DNA from: Novosphingobium resinovorum
Lineage (GTDB): Bacteria; Pseudomonadota; Alphaproteobacteria; Sphingomonadales; Sphingomonadaceae
NCBI RefSeq assembly: GCF_001742225.1
Contig: NZ_CP017075.1
Coordinates: 3,038,001 to 3,102,000 of the forward strand
Direction: 5' to 3'
DNA length: 64,000 bases
Below the pieces are notes generated by a model. That model made no database searches and was not told the origin of the DNA. It saw nothing but the letters and a program-made list of their open reading frames with translations. Positions 35,583-43,953 of the stretch are shown here, piece after piece. Each line of letters starts with the position of its first letter. Position 1 is the stretch's first letter. Position numbers and translations under genes: made by a program.

Positions 35583-36629
35583 CTATGGCGTCAGGGCCAT
35601 GAAGCGGCTGACATCCTCGGGGGCGATCTGCACCCGGATCTGTGCCCGAAGCGCATCCAGCCCGCGGGCGGTAAGATCGTCGTTGAAGTCCCCCAGCATG
35701 GGCGAGAGCGTGATCGCCTCGATTCCGGCCTCGATGGCCCGGTCCACCAAACTATCCCGCGCGCTGTCGCCTGCGGGATCGTTGTCGCGAACGATATAGA
35801 GCCTGCGCAGATGCGGCGGGAACAGGATTGCTGTGAGATGTCCGGCCGAGAGCGCGGAGACTAACGGCATCATTGGCACGGCCTGCCGCAGCGACAGGAT
35901 GGTCTCGATGCCTTCCCCCGCTGCCAGTACATCCTGCGTATCGCCAAACCGGACGGCGTGCCCGAGCAAGTCTCCCATCGCTTTCCTCGGCGGATCGACA
36001 GGCGCCTTGCCGGACCCGTCGCGGGCGAGCCAGGTGCGGTGTGCGCCAGTGATCCTGCCATCGAGGTCGGTGACGGCAGCAATCATGGCGGGCCAGACTT
36101 GCGTCGGACCATCGCCCTCGGGTCGCCAGTAGCAGTTCGGATGAAAGCGCAGATTTGCGGTTCCGCGTAAATCCGTAATACCGCGTCGGCGTAAATACGT
36201 CTCTGCGACGGAGCTGATCAGTGGCTGCGTCATGCGCCAGAGCCTGCGTGCTGCCTCGGATGATCCCGATGGCGCGAGCGGTGTTCGAGACTGCCGGGCT
36301 GGTGGCTCCGGCTCGGGATGCGGCAGGCTGAGGAAGCGTCGGGCTTCCTCAGCAATATCAGCGAAGTCGGTCAGACCGAGGCTTTCGCGGATGACGTCGA
36401 GCAAGTCGCCATATTCACCGCTTTGCGCATCGCTCCATTTTCCCGCCGCCCCCTTGCCGGATTCCGGCCCGGTAAGGCGAACGAACATCGACCGGCCCGA
36501 ATTGTTCTGCACATCGCCAACCTGCCAGTAGTTGCCGTGCTTGCGACCGTTCGACAGATAATGGCGGCATACCGCCTCGGCCTGTCGACCGAGACGCTGC
36601 GCCAGTTCGGTGGCGCTGAGACGCGCCAT
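35583..36629 (-). CDS. Toprim-domain primase-like protein (DUF7146 type)
   Basis: A 348-residue protein. The N-terminal half holds the region WRMTQPLISSVAETYLRRRG and the NLRFHPNCYWRPEG motif found before the Toprim fold in ICE and phage primase-like proteins. The Toprim domain has the catalytic Glu in AAGEGIETILSLR and the acidic DxD in LYIVRDNDPAGD. No zinc-finger cysteines are seen at the N terminus. It may prime replication of the transferred strand or act as a nuclease. Its ATG overlaps the stop of the strawberry-notch gene by one base. Confidence 0.85.
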   Translation of the reverse strand: MARLSATELAQRLGRQAEAVCRHYLSNGRKHGNYWQVGDVQNNSGRSMFVRLTGPESGKGAAGKWSDAQSGEYGDLLDVIRESLGLTDFADIAEEARRFLSLPHPEPEPPARQSRTPLAPSGSSEAARRLWRMTQPLISSVAETYLRRRGITDLRGTANLRFHPNCYWRPEGDGPTQVWPAMIAAVTDLDGRITGAHRTWLARDGSGKAPVDPPRKAMGDLLGHAVRFGDTQDVLAAGEGIETILSLRQAVPMMPLVSALSAGHLTAILFPPHLRRLYIVRDNDPAGDSARDSLVDRAIEAGIEAITLSPMLGDFNDDLTARGLDALRAQIRVQIAPEDVSRFMALTP

Positions 36630-39600
36630 TACGCTGCCTCCCGCTCACCAATGCGCTCGACCGGGAAGCGGTCGAAGAGCTTGCCGGTGATCTCCGGCCC
36701 GGATGCCCCCACCGGCACGAAGAAGCGCAGTTTCCACGAGATAATCTCGCTGAAGAGGCCGTAAGCCCGCAGCCGATCCCGCATCGCGTCGGTGAATCCG
36801 GTCAGCTCGATACGGTTCGCGCCCATGACGCGGACACGGCGCAGTTGCAGTCCCTCCGCCAGATCGAGGATGGTCCGGCCTTCGAGCAGCGCGGCATGGG
36901 CGGCGTCTGGTGTCAGGGTATTGCTGACACCGCTGGTCGAGGCATTGGCGGCCCATGCGGGGGAGACGCGGCGACCGATGATGCGCTCACCTTCATCGCT
37001 CTGAAGGCGATAGACGCGGGAGGATTCCTGCGGCAGGCGCTTCCAGATCGGCAGAAGCAGCCCCGTCACCATATGCAGGATATTATCGGTGAATTCCGGC
37101 ACCTCGGCCAGTTCTGCGGTCCAGGCCGAGGCGAAGGCAGCACGGTCGGTCTCAACCCAATGGGTCTCGCCCATTGCGCGCACAGGAATATTCATCGCCT
37201 CCATCGGCCGGATCAGTCGGACGCGGCGTTCGATCTCGCCATCATCCAGCATGACGCTGGTGGTCGGGATCTGTACGGCAGCGCGGCCAGAGCGCTCGTT
37301 GACCAGCAGCTTTGCGCGCGGATCATCGCGTTCAGCCAGCGCCGCATCCAGCGTCACCGGCTGGTTGCGCTTACGCTCGGTGACGGTCAGGAGCCGTGTC
37401 TCCGCTCCGGTGCCCGGATGGGTGTGGATTACCTGCCGGTCGGTGACGTTGAAGCTTTCGGCCCGAAGCGTTTCCAGCCCCATGTCATAGGTGCCCGAAG
37501 CAATCGCCCCGTCGATCCGGGCTTGTAGAAGCTGCTCGAAGGCTGAAAACAGGATGCCCTGAAGCTCGATGGTCAGGGCCAGCAGCCGGTTGAGGAAGGT
37601 GGTGATCGGCGGCAGATCGTCCTTCACGCCATTGCTGTCCATCAGCTTCAGGCCCGTCGCGGTCTCGAAGCGTTCCAGCGAGCACCCCTCGACCTTGCCG
37701 CGCACTATCAGCAGGTAGAGTTGGCGCAGAGCATCGCGGGCATAGGTGGATTCCAGATTGTCCTCGGGCCGGAACAGGCCCTGGCCGCCGGTCTGGCGCT
37801 GGCCGCGCGTGATGGCCCCCAGCGTGTCGAGGCGGCGGGCAATCGTGCTGAGGAACCGCTTCTCGGCTTTGACGTCCGTGGCGATAGGCCGGAACAAGGG
37901 CGGCTGCGCCTGATTGGTGCGGTTGGTGCGCCCCAGCCCCTGAATGGCGGCATCCGCCTTCCAGCCCGGTTCCAGCAGGTAATGTACCCTGAGTCGCTGG
38001 TTCCGCGCCGAGAGCTCGGCGTGATAGCTGCGCCCGGTGCCGCCAGCATCGCTGAACACGAGGATGCGCTTCTGGTCATCCATGAAGGCCGAAGTTTCGG
38101 CAAGGTTCGCGGAAGGCGCGCGGTTCTCGACCGCCAGGCGTGCAGCCGCACCTTCACCGCGACGAACGATCCGCCGGGAACGCCCCGTGACCTCGGCCAC
38201 GATGTCGGTACCGAAGCGCTGCACGATCTGATCAAGTGCCCCCGGCACGGGTGGCAGCGAGCACAGTTGCTCAAGCATTTCATTTCGCCGGGCGACGGCT
38301 TCGCGGCATTCCACCGGCTGACCGTCGCGGAAAACCGGCCGTGACGACAGATTTCCCTCGCCGTCGGTGAACGGCTCATAGAGCTGCACCGGGAAGGAAT
38401 GCTGCAAATACGATCCTACATACTCCCTCGGCGTGACATCCACGGAAATGTCATTCCATTCATCGGTCGGGATCTCGGCCAGCCGCCGCTCCATCAGTGC
38501 CTCGCCGGTTGAGACGATCTGGATCACAGCGGCATGGCCCGCTTCCAGATCGACCTCGATGGACCGGGTCAGGGTCGGCGTCTTCATGGACGTCAGAAGA
38601 TGACCGAAGAAGCGCTGCTTCGTGCTCTCGAAAGCCGAGCGCGCGGCGGATTTGGCCTGCCGGTTCAGCGTCCCCTCGCTGCCGGTGATGTTTGTGGCCT
38701 CCATCGCCGCGTCGAGATTGTTGTGAATGACGGCGAAGGCCCCGGCATAGGCGTCATAGATACGGCGCTGTTCGTCGGTGAGCGGGTGCTCGACCAGTTC
38801 ATATTCAACGCCATCATAGGAGAGCGACCGGGAAGTATAGAGGCCGAGGGACCGCAGATCGCGGGCCAGTACCTCCATCGCTGCCACGCCGCCAGCCTCG
38901 ATCGCCTCGACGAACTCGGCCCTGGTCGCGAAGGGGAAATCCTCCCCGCCCCAGAGACCGAGCCGCTGGGCATAGGCGAGATTGTGGACAGTAGTGGCAC
39001 CGGTTGCCGAGACATAGACCACGCGGGCATCGGGCAAGGCGTGCTGGAACCGCAGACCCGCACGGCCCTGCTGCGAGGCGGCGACATCGCCGCGTTCTCC
39101 CTTGCCGCCACCGGCATTCTGCATGGCATGGCTCTCGTCGAAGATGATTGCTCCATCGAAATCGGACCCCAACCAATCGACGATCTGACGCACGCGGGAA
39201 ACCTTCTCGCCCCGGTCGTCGGAGCGGAGCGTGGCATAGGTGGTAAAAAGGACGCCTTCTGACAGCGTGATCGGCTTGCCCTGTGGGAATCGTGACAGCG
39301 GCGTGACCAGCAGACGTTCCATGCCGAGCGCCGACCAGTCGCGCTGTGCGTCCTCGATCAGCTTGTCGGATTTGGAGATCCAGACCGCCTTACGCCGTCC
39401 GCGCAACCAGTTGTCGAGGATGATCGCGGCAGACTGGCGGCCTTTACCCGCGCCGGTCCCATCACCGAGCATGAAGCCCCGGCGAAACCGGACAGAACCG
39501 GTAGCATCTTCTGGCGCAGCGCTCACATTGTCGAAATGCTCGTCCACGGTCCAGGCGCCGGCGAGATGATCGGCATGGGCTTCGCCTGCATAGATCGCGG

Positions 39601-40951
39601 TCTCAAGCTGGGCATCGGACAGGCGCGCGCAGATGTCGGCGGGCAGCATGGGCCGATAGGAGGGCTTGGGCGGTGCGACCGATGCCATTGCGGCGGATTG
39701 CACCAGCTTGGTCGGATGCGGCTGCGCGCCGGGGATGCGCAGCGATTGCAGTGCATATTCCTCGTAGATCGCATCCGACAGACGTGCGCCTTCGGGCGGC
39801 GTCCAGTCCACTATCTCATAGGCAAGTTCCACGCCTTCGGGATCATTGGCCGGCGCAGCGACAGATCGGGAGACTGCCGAGCGCGCGAGATAGCCGCGCA
39901 CGGTCTTCGCCGCAGCGACCGGAGCCGATACGGCAAGCTTCGGCAACTCGACCGACAGGCGCGGCGGAACTTGGCACCCGATCCAGCCAATGAGGGTCGC
40001 GATATCGAGCGCGATGCCCGGCGAGCCCGGAAAGCTGGCCGGATCGTCGGCGGGCAGTTTGTCGATCACGGTCAACCGCGTGTCGATGCGGGTGCCGTGT
40101 TTTGCATAGACCGTACCGTCGATGGCGGCAGTAAACACGACGCGCCCACGTTCCTGCAGGCGGATGAAAGCGCCCCGCCAGGCCGGAGCTTCGGGGCTGA
40201 AGCCTGCGCCGGTAATTGTGACCAGCCGTCCGCCAGGGGCGAGACGGGCCAATGCCGAAGCGACATGCCGGTATGCGGCGTCAGTGACGCGGCCACTGAC
40301 ATTGGCCATGACCGAAAATGGCGGGTTCATCAGCACCACGGACGGGATGGCATCCGGGGCCAGATGATCGTCGATCTGGGCGGCATCGAAGCGTGTGACG
40401 GGAGAGGCCGGAAAGAGCGAGGCGAGACAATCGGCGCGGGTCTCAGTCAGTTCGTTGAGGATCAGCGAACCGCCAGCGGTCTGCGCGAGGATCGCCATGA
40501 GGCCGGTGCCTGCCGAGGGTTCCAGCACCACGTCATCAGGCGTAATCGCGGCTGCCGACAGTGCGGCCAGGCCGAGAGGCAGAGGCGTCGAGAACTGCTG
40601 GAAGTTCTGGCTTTCCTCGGAGCGGCGGGTCTGCGTCGGCAATAGCCCCGCGATCTTAGCCAGTACGGGAGCTCGTGCAGCCGGAGAATCGGCTTTACGG
40701 AAAAGTGCTTTTCCGTATTTGCGCAGGAACAGCACCGTGGCGACCTCGCAAGCCTCATAGGCCAGTTTCCAGTCCCAGGCGCCGGTCGCATCGGACGCAC
40801 CGAAGGCCGTTTCCATCGCTGCTCGCAGCGTTGCGGCGTCGATGCGCTGGCCGCGCTCAATATGGGGAAGTAGAAGATTGGCAGCAGTCAGGACCGCAGG
40901 CGCAGCCGCCAGCGGCGTGACCGGATCGGCCACGGGGAACACCATGTTCAT
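36629..40951 (-). CDS. Strawberry-notch-type helicase with N-terminal methyltransferase domain
   Basis: A 1440-residue fusion. The N-terminal part has an N6-adenine methyltransferase-like fold: motif I VLEPSAGTGLMA near residue 145 and catalytic motif LMNPPF near 208. The central part is an SF2 ATPase with Walker A GDGTGAGKGRQS near 497 and motif II IIFDESHAMQNA near 605. The helicase C part has the arginine finger region QGLGRTNRTNQAQ near 1007. These very large proteins are hallmark ICE and plasmid genes; they may modify and remodel incoming DNA, but the function is unproven. A leader hairpin (40969-41012) precedes it. The alternative start is three codons in. Confidence 0.88.
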   Translation of the reverse strand: MNMVFPVADPVTPLAAAPAVLTAANLLLPHIERGQRIDAATLRAAMETAFGASDATGAWDWKLAYEACEVATVLFLRKYGKALFRKADSPAARAPVLAKIAGLLPTQTRRSEESQNFQQFSTPLPLGLAALSAAAITPDDVVLEPSAGTGLMAILAQTAGGSLILNELTETRADCLASLFPASPVTRFDAAQIDDHLAPDAIPSVVLMNPPFSVMANVSGRVTDAAYRHVASALARLAPGGRLVTITGAGFSPEAPAWRGAFIRLQERGRVVFTAAIDGTVYAKHGTRIDTRLTVIDKLPADDPASFPGSPGIALDIATLIGWIGCQVPPRLSVELPKLAVSAPVAAAKTVRGYLARSAVSRSVAAPANDPEGVELAYEIVDWTPPEGARLSDAIYEEYALQSLRIPGAQPHPTKLVQSAAMASVAPPKPSYRPMLPADICARLSDAQLETAIYAGEAHADHLAGAWTVDEHFDNVSAAPEDATGSVRFRRGFMLGDGTGAGKGRQSAAIILDNWLRGRRKAVWISKSDKLIEDAQRDWSALGMERLLVTPLSRFPQGKPITLSEGVLFTTYATLRSDDRGEKVSRVRQIVDWLGSDFDGAIIFDESHAMQNAGGGKGERGDVAASQQGRAGLRFQHALPDARVVYVSATGATTVHNLAYAQRLGLWGGEDFPFATRAEFVEAIEAGGVAAMEVLARDLRSLGLYTSRSLSYDGVEYELVEHPLTDEQRRIYDAYAGAFAVIHNNLDAAMEATNITGSEGTLNRQAKSAARSAFESTKQRFFGHLLTSMKTPTLTRSIEVDLEAGHAAVIQIVSTGEALMERRLAEIPTDEWNDISVDVTPREYVGSYLQHSFPVQLYEPFTDGEGNLSSRPVFRDGQPVECREAVARRNEMLEQLCSLPPVPGALDQIVQRFGTDIVAEVTGRSRRIVRRGEGAAARLAVENRAPSANLAETSAFMDDQKRILVFSDAGGTGRSYHAELSARNQRLRVHYLLEPGWKADAAIQGLGRTNRTNQAQPPLFRPIATDVKAEKRFLSTIARRLDTLGAITRGQRQTGGQGLFRPEDNLESTYARDALRQLYLLIVRGKVEGCSLERFETATGLKLMDSNGVKDDLPPITTFLNRLLALTIELQGILFSAFEQLLQARIDGAIASGTYDMGLETLRAESFNVTDRQVIHTHPGTGAETRLLTVTERKRNQPVTLDAALAERDDPRAKLLVNERSGRAAVQIPTTSVMLDDGEIERRVRLIRPMEAMNIPVRAMGETHWVETDRAAFASAWTAELAEVPEFTDNILHMVTGLLLPIWKRLPQESSRVYRLQSDEGERIIGRRVSPAWAANASTSGVSNTLTPDAAHAALLEGRTILDLAEGLQLRRVRVMGANRIELTGFTDAMRDRLRAYGLFSEIISWKLRFFVPVGASGPEITGKLFDRFPVERIGEREAA

Positions 40952-40968
40952 GTCAAGGAACCTCAGGA

Positions 40969-41012
40969 GAGCGGGAGGGACAAGCCCGGACAGCGCTCTC
41001 TCTCAACCGCTC
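40969..41012 (-). promoter_or_regulatory. Leader hairpin type A, divergent copy (upstream of strawberry-notch gene)
   Basis: Outer arms GAGCGG (40969-40974) and CCGCTC (41007-41012) close 18 bases before the ATG. On the coding strand the first arm is followed by TTGAGAGAGAG, as in the other type A leaders. The outer-stem sequence differs from theirs but pairs equally well. The inner helix is not clearly conserved, so this is the weakest of the four. Confidence 0.45.
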
Positions 41013-41064
41013 GGACTTAACCCCTTCCGGCCCCCCTCTGGCTCTCCAACGGCCATATGAGAAA

Positions 41065-41091
41065 AGCGCCCCAGCCGGATGGTGGGGCGCT
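41065..41091 (-). terminator. Terminator after the 41100-41744 gene
   Basis: Perfect nine-base arms AGCGCCCCA (41065-41073) and TGGGGCGCT (41083-41091). On the minus strand the stem is followed by TTTCTC. It begins nine bases after the stop codon of the upstream gene. Confidence 0.8.
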
Positions 41092-41099
41092 TGTCATCA

Positions 41100-41744
41100 T
41101 CACCCGAAGCGGCGACCGGCCTCGGTGAAGGTGTAATCATTGGCAGCGATGGTCTCATCGACCGCCTCGTCCGAAGACAGATGGTCGTATTCGCGTTCAA
41201 GCTGGCGGTAGAGCCAGCGCGCCAGATCGCGCAGCGCCTCGATGACCGTCTCCTCGGCATCGGCGGTCATGTCCTGATATGTCGGACTGTCGCGCTCGAC
41301 CGAGATCGCCATGCAATATTCGTGATAGTAGTGACCGCGATGGCTGGCCTCGGCGCGAAGCTGGTAGAAATTGCGCCGCTGGATCGCCTGCAAGGCATCG
41401 GCGATCCGGTGCAGCTCGGCGTCCTGCGGCGCATATTCCCTGATCCGGTGCGGAGCGCCTTTCCGGTGGGCATAGAAGGTCTCAAAACACGCGCCATCCC
41501 CTTGCGACCAGAAGCCCCGAAACCAGATGCAGGGTTCTTGCCGGATGCCGCCCCCCATGAGCCGGACGGATCGGGTCTTGAGGTCCAGGCCGAGGATTTC
41601 CGCGATGCGCTGGAAATCCTCATAGACGGCATCGTACCAGTCGTAGTCGAAGCCGCCTTCGCGATACCAAGTGCGCGCCTTGTCCTTCGCCGCATCCGAT
41701 AGTTCGTCGAGGCGATAGACGGTGGTTTCGATGATCTCACTCAT
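41100..41744 (-). CDS. Conserved ICE protein (annotated elsewhere as antitoxin of a stability system)
   Basis: A 214-residue protein from the ATG at 41744 (MSEIIETTVYRLDELSDAAK). It contains ARTWYREGGFDYDWYDAVYE, an aromatic central part (CIWFRGFWSQGDGACFE) and a helical C-terminal half (EALRDLARWLYRQLEREYDH). Similar ICE proteins carry the label antitoxin of toxin-antitoxin stability system, but I see no partner toxin next to it and no DNA-binding motif. The start overlaps the stop of the preceding gene by eight bases, so the two are co-translated. A strong terminator follows. Confidence 0.7.
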   Translation of the reverse strand: MSEIIETTVYRLDELSDAAKDKARTWYREGGFDYDWYDAVYEDFQRIAEILGLDLKTRSVRLMGGGIRQEPCIWFRGFWSQGDGACFETFYAHRKGAPHRIREYAPQDAELHRIADALQAIQRRNFYQLRAEASHRGHYYHEYCMAISVERDSPTYQDMTADAEETVIEALRDLARWLYRQLEREYDHLSSDEAVDETIAANDYTFTEAGRRFG

Positions 41745-42153
41745 AGGGATCGCCTCCCTCCAGCACGGTGGAAAGCCAGCCATCGGTATAAATCCAGTCC
41801 ACCGTCTCGCCGGTGGCGAGGTCGAGGACATGAGCGCCGCCGCCGAACCCGTCGATGCGGGGCTTCGAGCAGCTATTGGCGTATTGCATCCCCCACAGGC
41901 CGGTCAGGCCGAACTCTTTCGCGCAGCGTTTGACGAACTGGATGACGTGCTCGGGATCGCCGGTAACGTCATCGCGCACCCAGAGCTGCGTGCCGCCATG
42001 TTCGGGCTGGATCGAGAGCAGGAATCCGTCCGAGGGCGGATCTTCGGCGGCATTTTCACCCGCCAGCGTATTGTAGAGGTCGAGCGCGCGAGCGGCGTTT
42101 TCGGGTGTGCCCACGTCGAGCAGGCAGGAGAAATGGGTGTAATAATCGGCCAT
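41737..42153 (-). CDS. Conserved ICE protein of unknown function
   Basis: A 138-residue protein from the ATG at 42153, preceded by a good ribosome-binding site (GGAGA). It begins MADYYTHFSCLLDVGTPENA and is rich in acidic and aromatic residues, with LWVRDDVTGDPEHVIQFVKR and VDWIYTDGWLSTVLEGG. No catalytic motif or membrane segment is evident. I do not recognise a named domain. It overlaps the next gene by eight bases and begins just after a terminator-like hairpin (42175-42195). Confidence 0.7.
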   Translation of the reverse strand: MADYYTHFSCLLDVGTPENAARALDLYNTLAGENAAEDPPSDGFLLSIQPEHGGTQLWVRDDVTGDPEHVIQFVKRCAKEFGLTGLWGMQYANSCSKPRIDGFGGGAHVLDLATGETVDWIYTDGWLSTVLEGGDPYE

Positions 42154-42174
42154 GACGGTCTCCGGACATGACAA

Positions 42175-42195
42175 GGCCCGGTGCGTGACCGGGCC
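42175..42195 (-). terminator. Terminator-like hairpin after the 42218-42766 gene
   Basis: Eight-base perfect arms GGCCCGGT (42175-42182) and ACCGGGCC (42188-42195) with a five-base loop. On the minus strand it is followed by TTGTCATG. The weak T run makes it less efficient than its neighbours, but it lies directly after the stop at 42218. Confidence 0.6.
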
Positions 42196-42217
42196 GGATG
42201 AATGGAACAGGTGAAGC

Positions 42218-42766
42218 TCAGGCGGCCTGCGGCAGACGGAGCAGATCGGCCGCGGCTTCGCGCCAGAAGGGATCGACCAGCCGGGTTTCCAGCACAGCGG
42301 CCCGGTAGCGAAGCTCACGAGCCTCGGCAGGCGCGGACGTTCTGAAGGCAAGGCCGCGCAACCGGCTGGCCTCGGTGACAATCCGGCGGGCCTCGGCGTG
42401 CGAGGTGACAGGCTGTTGCCAGAGAATAACGCTCGCGCGGATTTCGCCGGCGAGGACCAATCCATGATCGCGGTCCCGGATGAGCATGATGCGCGGGCGG
42501 AAATGGGGGAAGCTGTCCGGCCCGGTGCAGATGTCGCTGCGCGACAGGCGCAAGGCCGCAAAACGCATGGCTTCTTCCGGCGATGGGCATTCCCCGAGCG
42601 GGATCATGCGGTCGAAACTGCCGGCATCATCACCGGCACCGGTGCTGGCCACGCCGAGGCAGGAGATGCGCAGCGGCAGCTTTTGCGCCCGGTAGAGCGC
42701 GGGCAGCACATCGATCGCTAGTATCTGGCCGATCGGGCGAAAAGTATCATGGCGGGAAAGGATCAT
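42218..42766 (-). CDS. Conserved ICE hypothetical protein
   Basis: A 182-residue soluble protein from the ATG at 42766 (MILSRHDTFRPIGQILAIDV). A GTG three codons upstream is less likely. Visible segments are RIMLIRDRDHGLVLAGEIRA and a helical C-terminal end (FWREAAADLLRLPQ). No known motif was recognised. It has a type A leader hairpin (42780-42823) ending just before the ribosome-binding site GGAG, and its own terminator, so it is probably a single-gene unit. Confidence 0.65.
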   Translation of the reverse strand: MILSRHDTFRPIGQILAIDVLPALYRAQKLPLRISCLGVASTGAGDDAGSFDRMIPLGECPSPEEAMRFAALRLSRSDICTGPDSFPHFRPRIMLIRDRDHGLVLAGEIRASVILWQQPVTSHAEARRIVTEASRLRGLAFRTSAPAEARELRYRAAVLETRLVDPFWREAAADLLRLPQAA

Positions 42767-42779
42767 CGGGATCACTCCA

Positions 42780-42823
42780 TGACGGGCGCCGGAAAGCCTC
42801 TCTCTCCAGCCTTCAACCCGTCA
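42780..42823 (-). promoter_or_regulatory. Leader hairpin type A (upstream of 42766 gene)
   Basis: Outer arms TGACGGG (42780-42786) and CCCGTCA (42817-42823) are perfect over seven bases. The inner helix pairs GCUGGA with UCCGGC (one G-U), and the loop contains GAGAGAGG. The stem ends 14 bases before the ATG, with the ribosome-binding site between. The same design occurs at 46109-46152 and 48191-48232. Confidence 0.6.
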
Positions 42824-42964
42824 CGGCCGAACGGCCCGCACTCTTCCTCTCTGACCGGGGCCGTCCCCGGTTCCGCTGCCGGCGATGGGTAACCATCGCA
42901 GGGCTAAAGGCCCGTTCGCGGGACTACCGCGTCCGGGCCATCGGGGATGAGGCGCATTTGCGCC

Positions 42965-43129
42965 TCAGGCAAAGGGATCCAGCTCCAGCTTCACCATGTC
43001 GTCGTCGCCGTCGAATTCGGCGGCGGGGCAAGCGGCGTGGGTGCCGTCACCGGCTTGAAACACGACGATCACGACCATCAGCGTGGAGGCGAGGCTGGCG
43101 GCAAAGGCGGTGGCATCTGCATAGGACAT
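42965..43129 (-). CDS. Small 54-residue membrane-associated protein
   Basis: A 55-codon frame from the ATG at 43129 to the TGA at 42965. The protein begins MSYADATAFAASLASTLMVV, with one hydrophobic segment (about residues 8-24), then an acidic tail with EFDGDDDMVKLELDPFA. A good ribosome-binding site (AGGAG, at the 3' end of a strong hairpin) lies 8-12 bases upstream. It is too short for standard gene calling, and I do not recognise a family. The hairpin leader, ribosome-binding site and position in the ICE support a real gene. Confidence 0.55.
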   Translation of the reverse strand: MSYADATAFAASLASTLMVVIVVFQAGDGTHAACPAAEFDGDDDMVKLELDPFA

Positions 43130-43140
43130 GGGTTCCGGCT

Positions 43141-43181
43141 CCTGTCTTTGGGAGGCGGGGGATTATCCCCCGCGCGACAGG
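43141..43181 (-). promoter_or_regulatory. Leader hairpin before the 54-residue gene
   Basis: Outer arms CCTGTC (43141-43146) and GACAGG (43176-43181) enclose a perfect inner palindrome GCGGGGGAT / ATCCCCCGC (43155-43163, 43165-43173). On the coding strand the outer stem ends with GACAGGAG, so part of the ribosome-binding site lies in or beside the stem. The architecture resembles the type A leaders, although the sequence differs. Confidence 0.5.
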
Positions 43182-43555
43182 CGCCCGAAGTGTCTGACCG
43201 GATCTGCAATCACCCGAGGGCGTTCGGACTCTTTTTCCGAATCCCCGAGGGCGGCACGTGCGCGTAAGCCGACCCTTTACGGGTTGATTGATGAAGAGAC
43301 GGATCGGACCAAGGTTTGCGAATGGAAGCGGGGGTGGTTCATCGCATCTGACAGGTGCCGGATACCCATCGCAGATGCTCTGCCGCGCCAGCCTTGCCAC
43401 CATGCTGTCAGCAGGATCGTGTTCCCTTCAGGCCGGGATCGGCAGCCGCTTGCCCGGGTACGAAAACGACAAACTTCATGGTGAAGCTGGAGATGGACCC
43501 CGTTCGGGCGATACCATCCCATGCTGACGGTTCGAGACCAGAACGACCGGGGTCT
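43182..43555. other. Gene-free stretch
   Basis: About 370 bases where no supported gene is seen on either strand. It lies between the small-protein leader and the 43556-43861 gene and probably contains the promoter of the small-protein unit. The short frames present have no recognisable features. Confidence 0.5.
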
Positions 43556-43861
43556 TCAGCCCCAAAGCCCATCGGCGATTTCGCGGGCGATCATCGCGCG
43601 CGCCTTCATCATCAGGTCATCGCCTGACGTGTTGATATGACCAAAAAATCGGGCACGACCGCCATGTGCTGTCCATTCGACGTAGCGGCAATATTCGCGG
43701 GCATCGAGCCAGAACGCCCGCATGTCTTCGGCCCAATGGGGTTTCGGTTCCACGATGACGGTGAGGCCGTCGCGGGTCTCTTCCCAGGGCAGTGTGCGCT
43801 CCGTTGGGGGATTCTCCCGATCTTCACGGAAGATCTGGTCGATGTTGATGGTCGCGGGCAT
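43556..43861 (-). CDS. Conserved ICE hypothetical protein
   Basis: A 101-residue protein from the ATG at 43861 (MPATINIDQIFREDRENPPT), preceded by the ribosome-binding site GGAGG. It is rich in Trp and Glu (LPWEETRDGLTVIVEPKPHW, AFWLDAREYCRYVEW) and ends with a helix, KARAMIAREIADGLWG. No known motif. An upstream in-frame start at 43891 would lie within the parB terminator and is rejected. Confidence 0.65.
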   Translation of the reverse strand: MPATINIDQIFREDRENPPTERTLPWEETRDGLTVIVEPKPHWAEDMRAFWLDAREYCRYVEWTAHGGRARFFGHINTSGDDLMMKARAMIAREIADGLWG

Positions 43862-43881
43862 CGCTGGCCTCCAAAGAAAAA

Positions 43882-43902
43882 GCCCGGTCACAAGGACCGG
43901 GC
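43882..43902 (-). terminator. parB terminator
   Basis: Perfect eight-base arms GCCCGGTC (43882-43889) and GACCGGGC (43895-43902), followed on the minus strand by TTTTTCTTT, a textbook intrinsic terminator. A second hairpin (ACGGGGCG 43923-43930 with CGCCCCGT 43939-43946) lies between it and the parB stop, giving a tandem arrangement. Confidence 0.88.
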
Positions 43903-43953
43903 GAGTTGCGGAAACGGAGTGGACGGGGCGACCGAAGCCGCCCCGTTTGAGGG

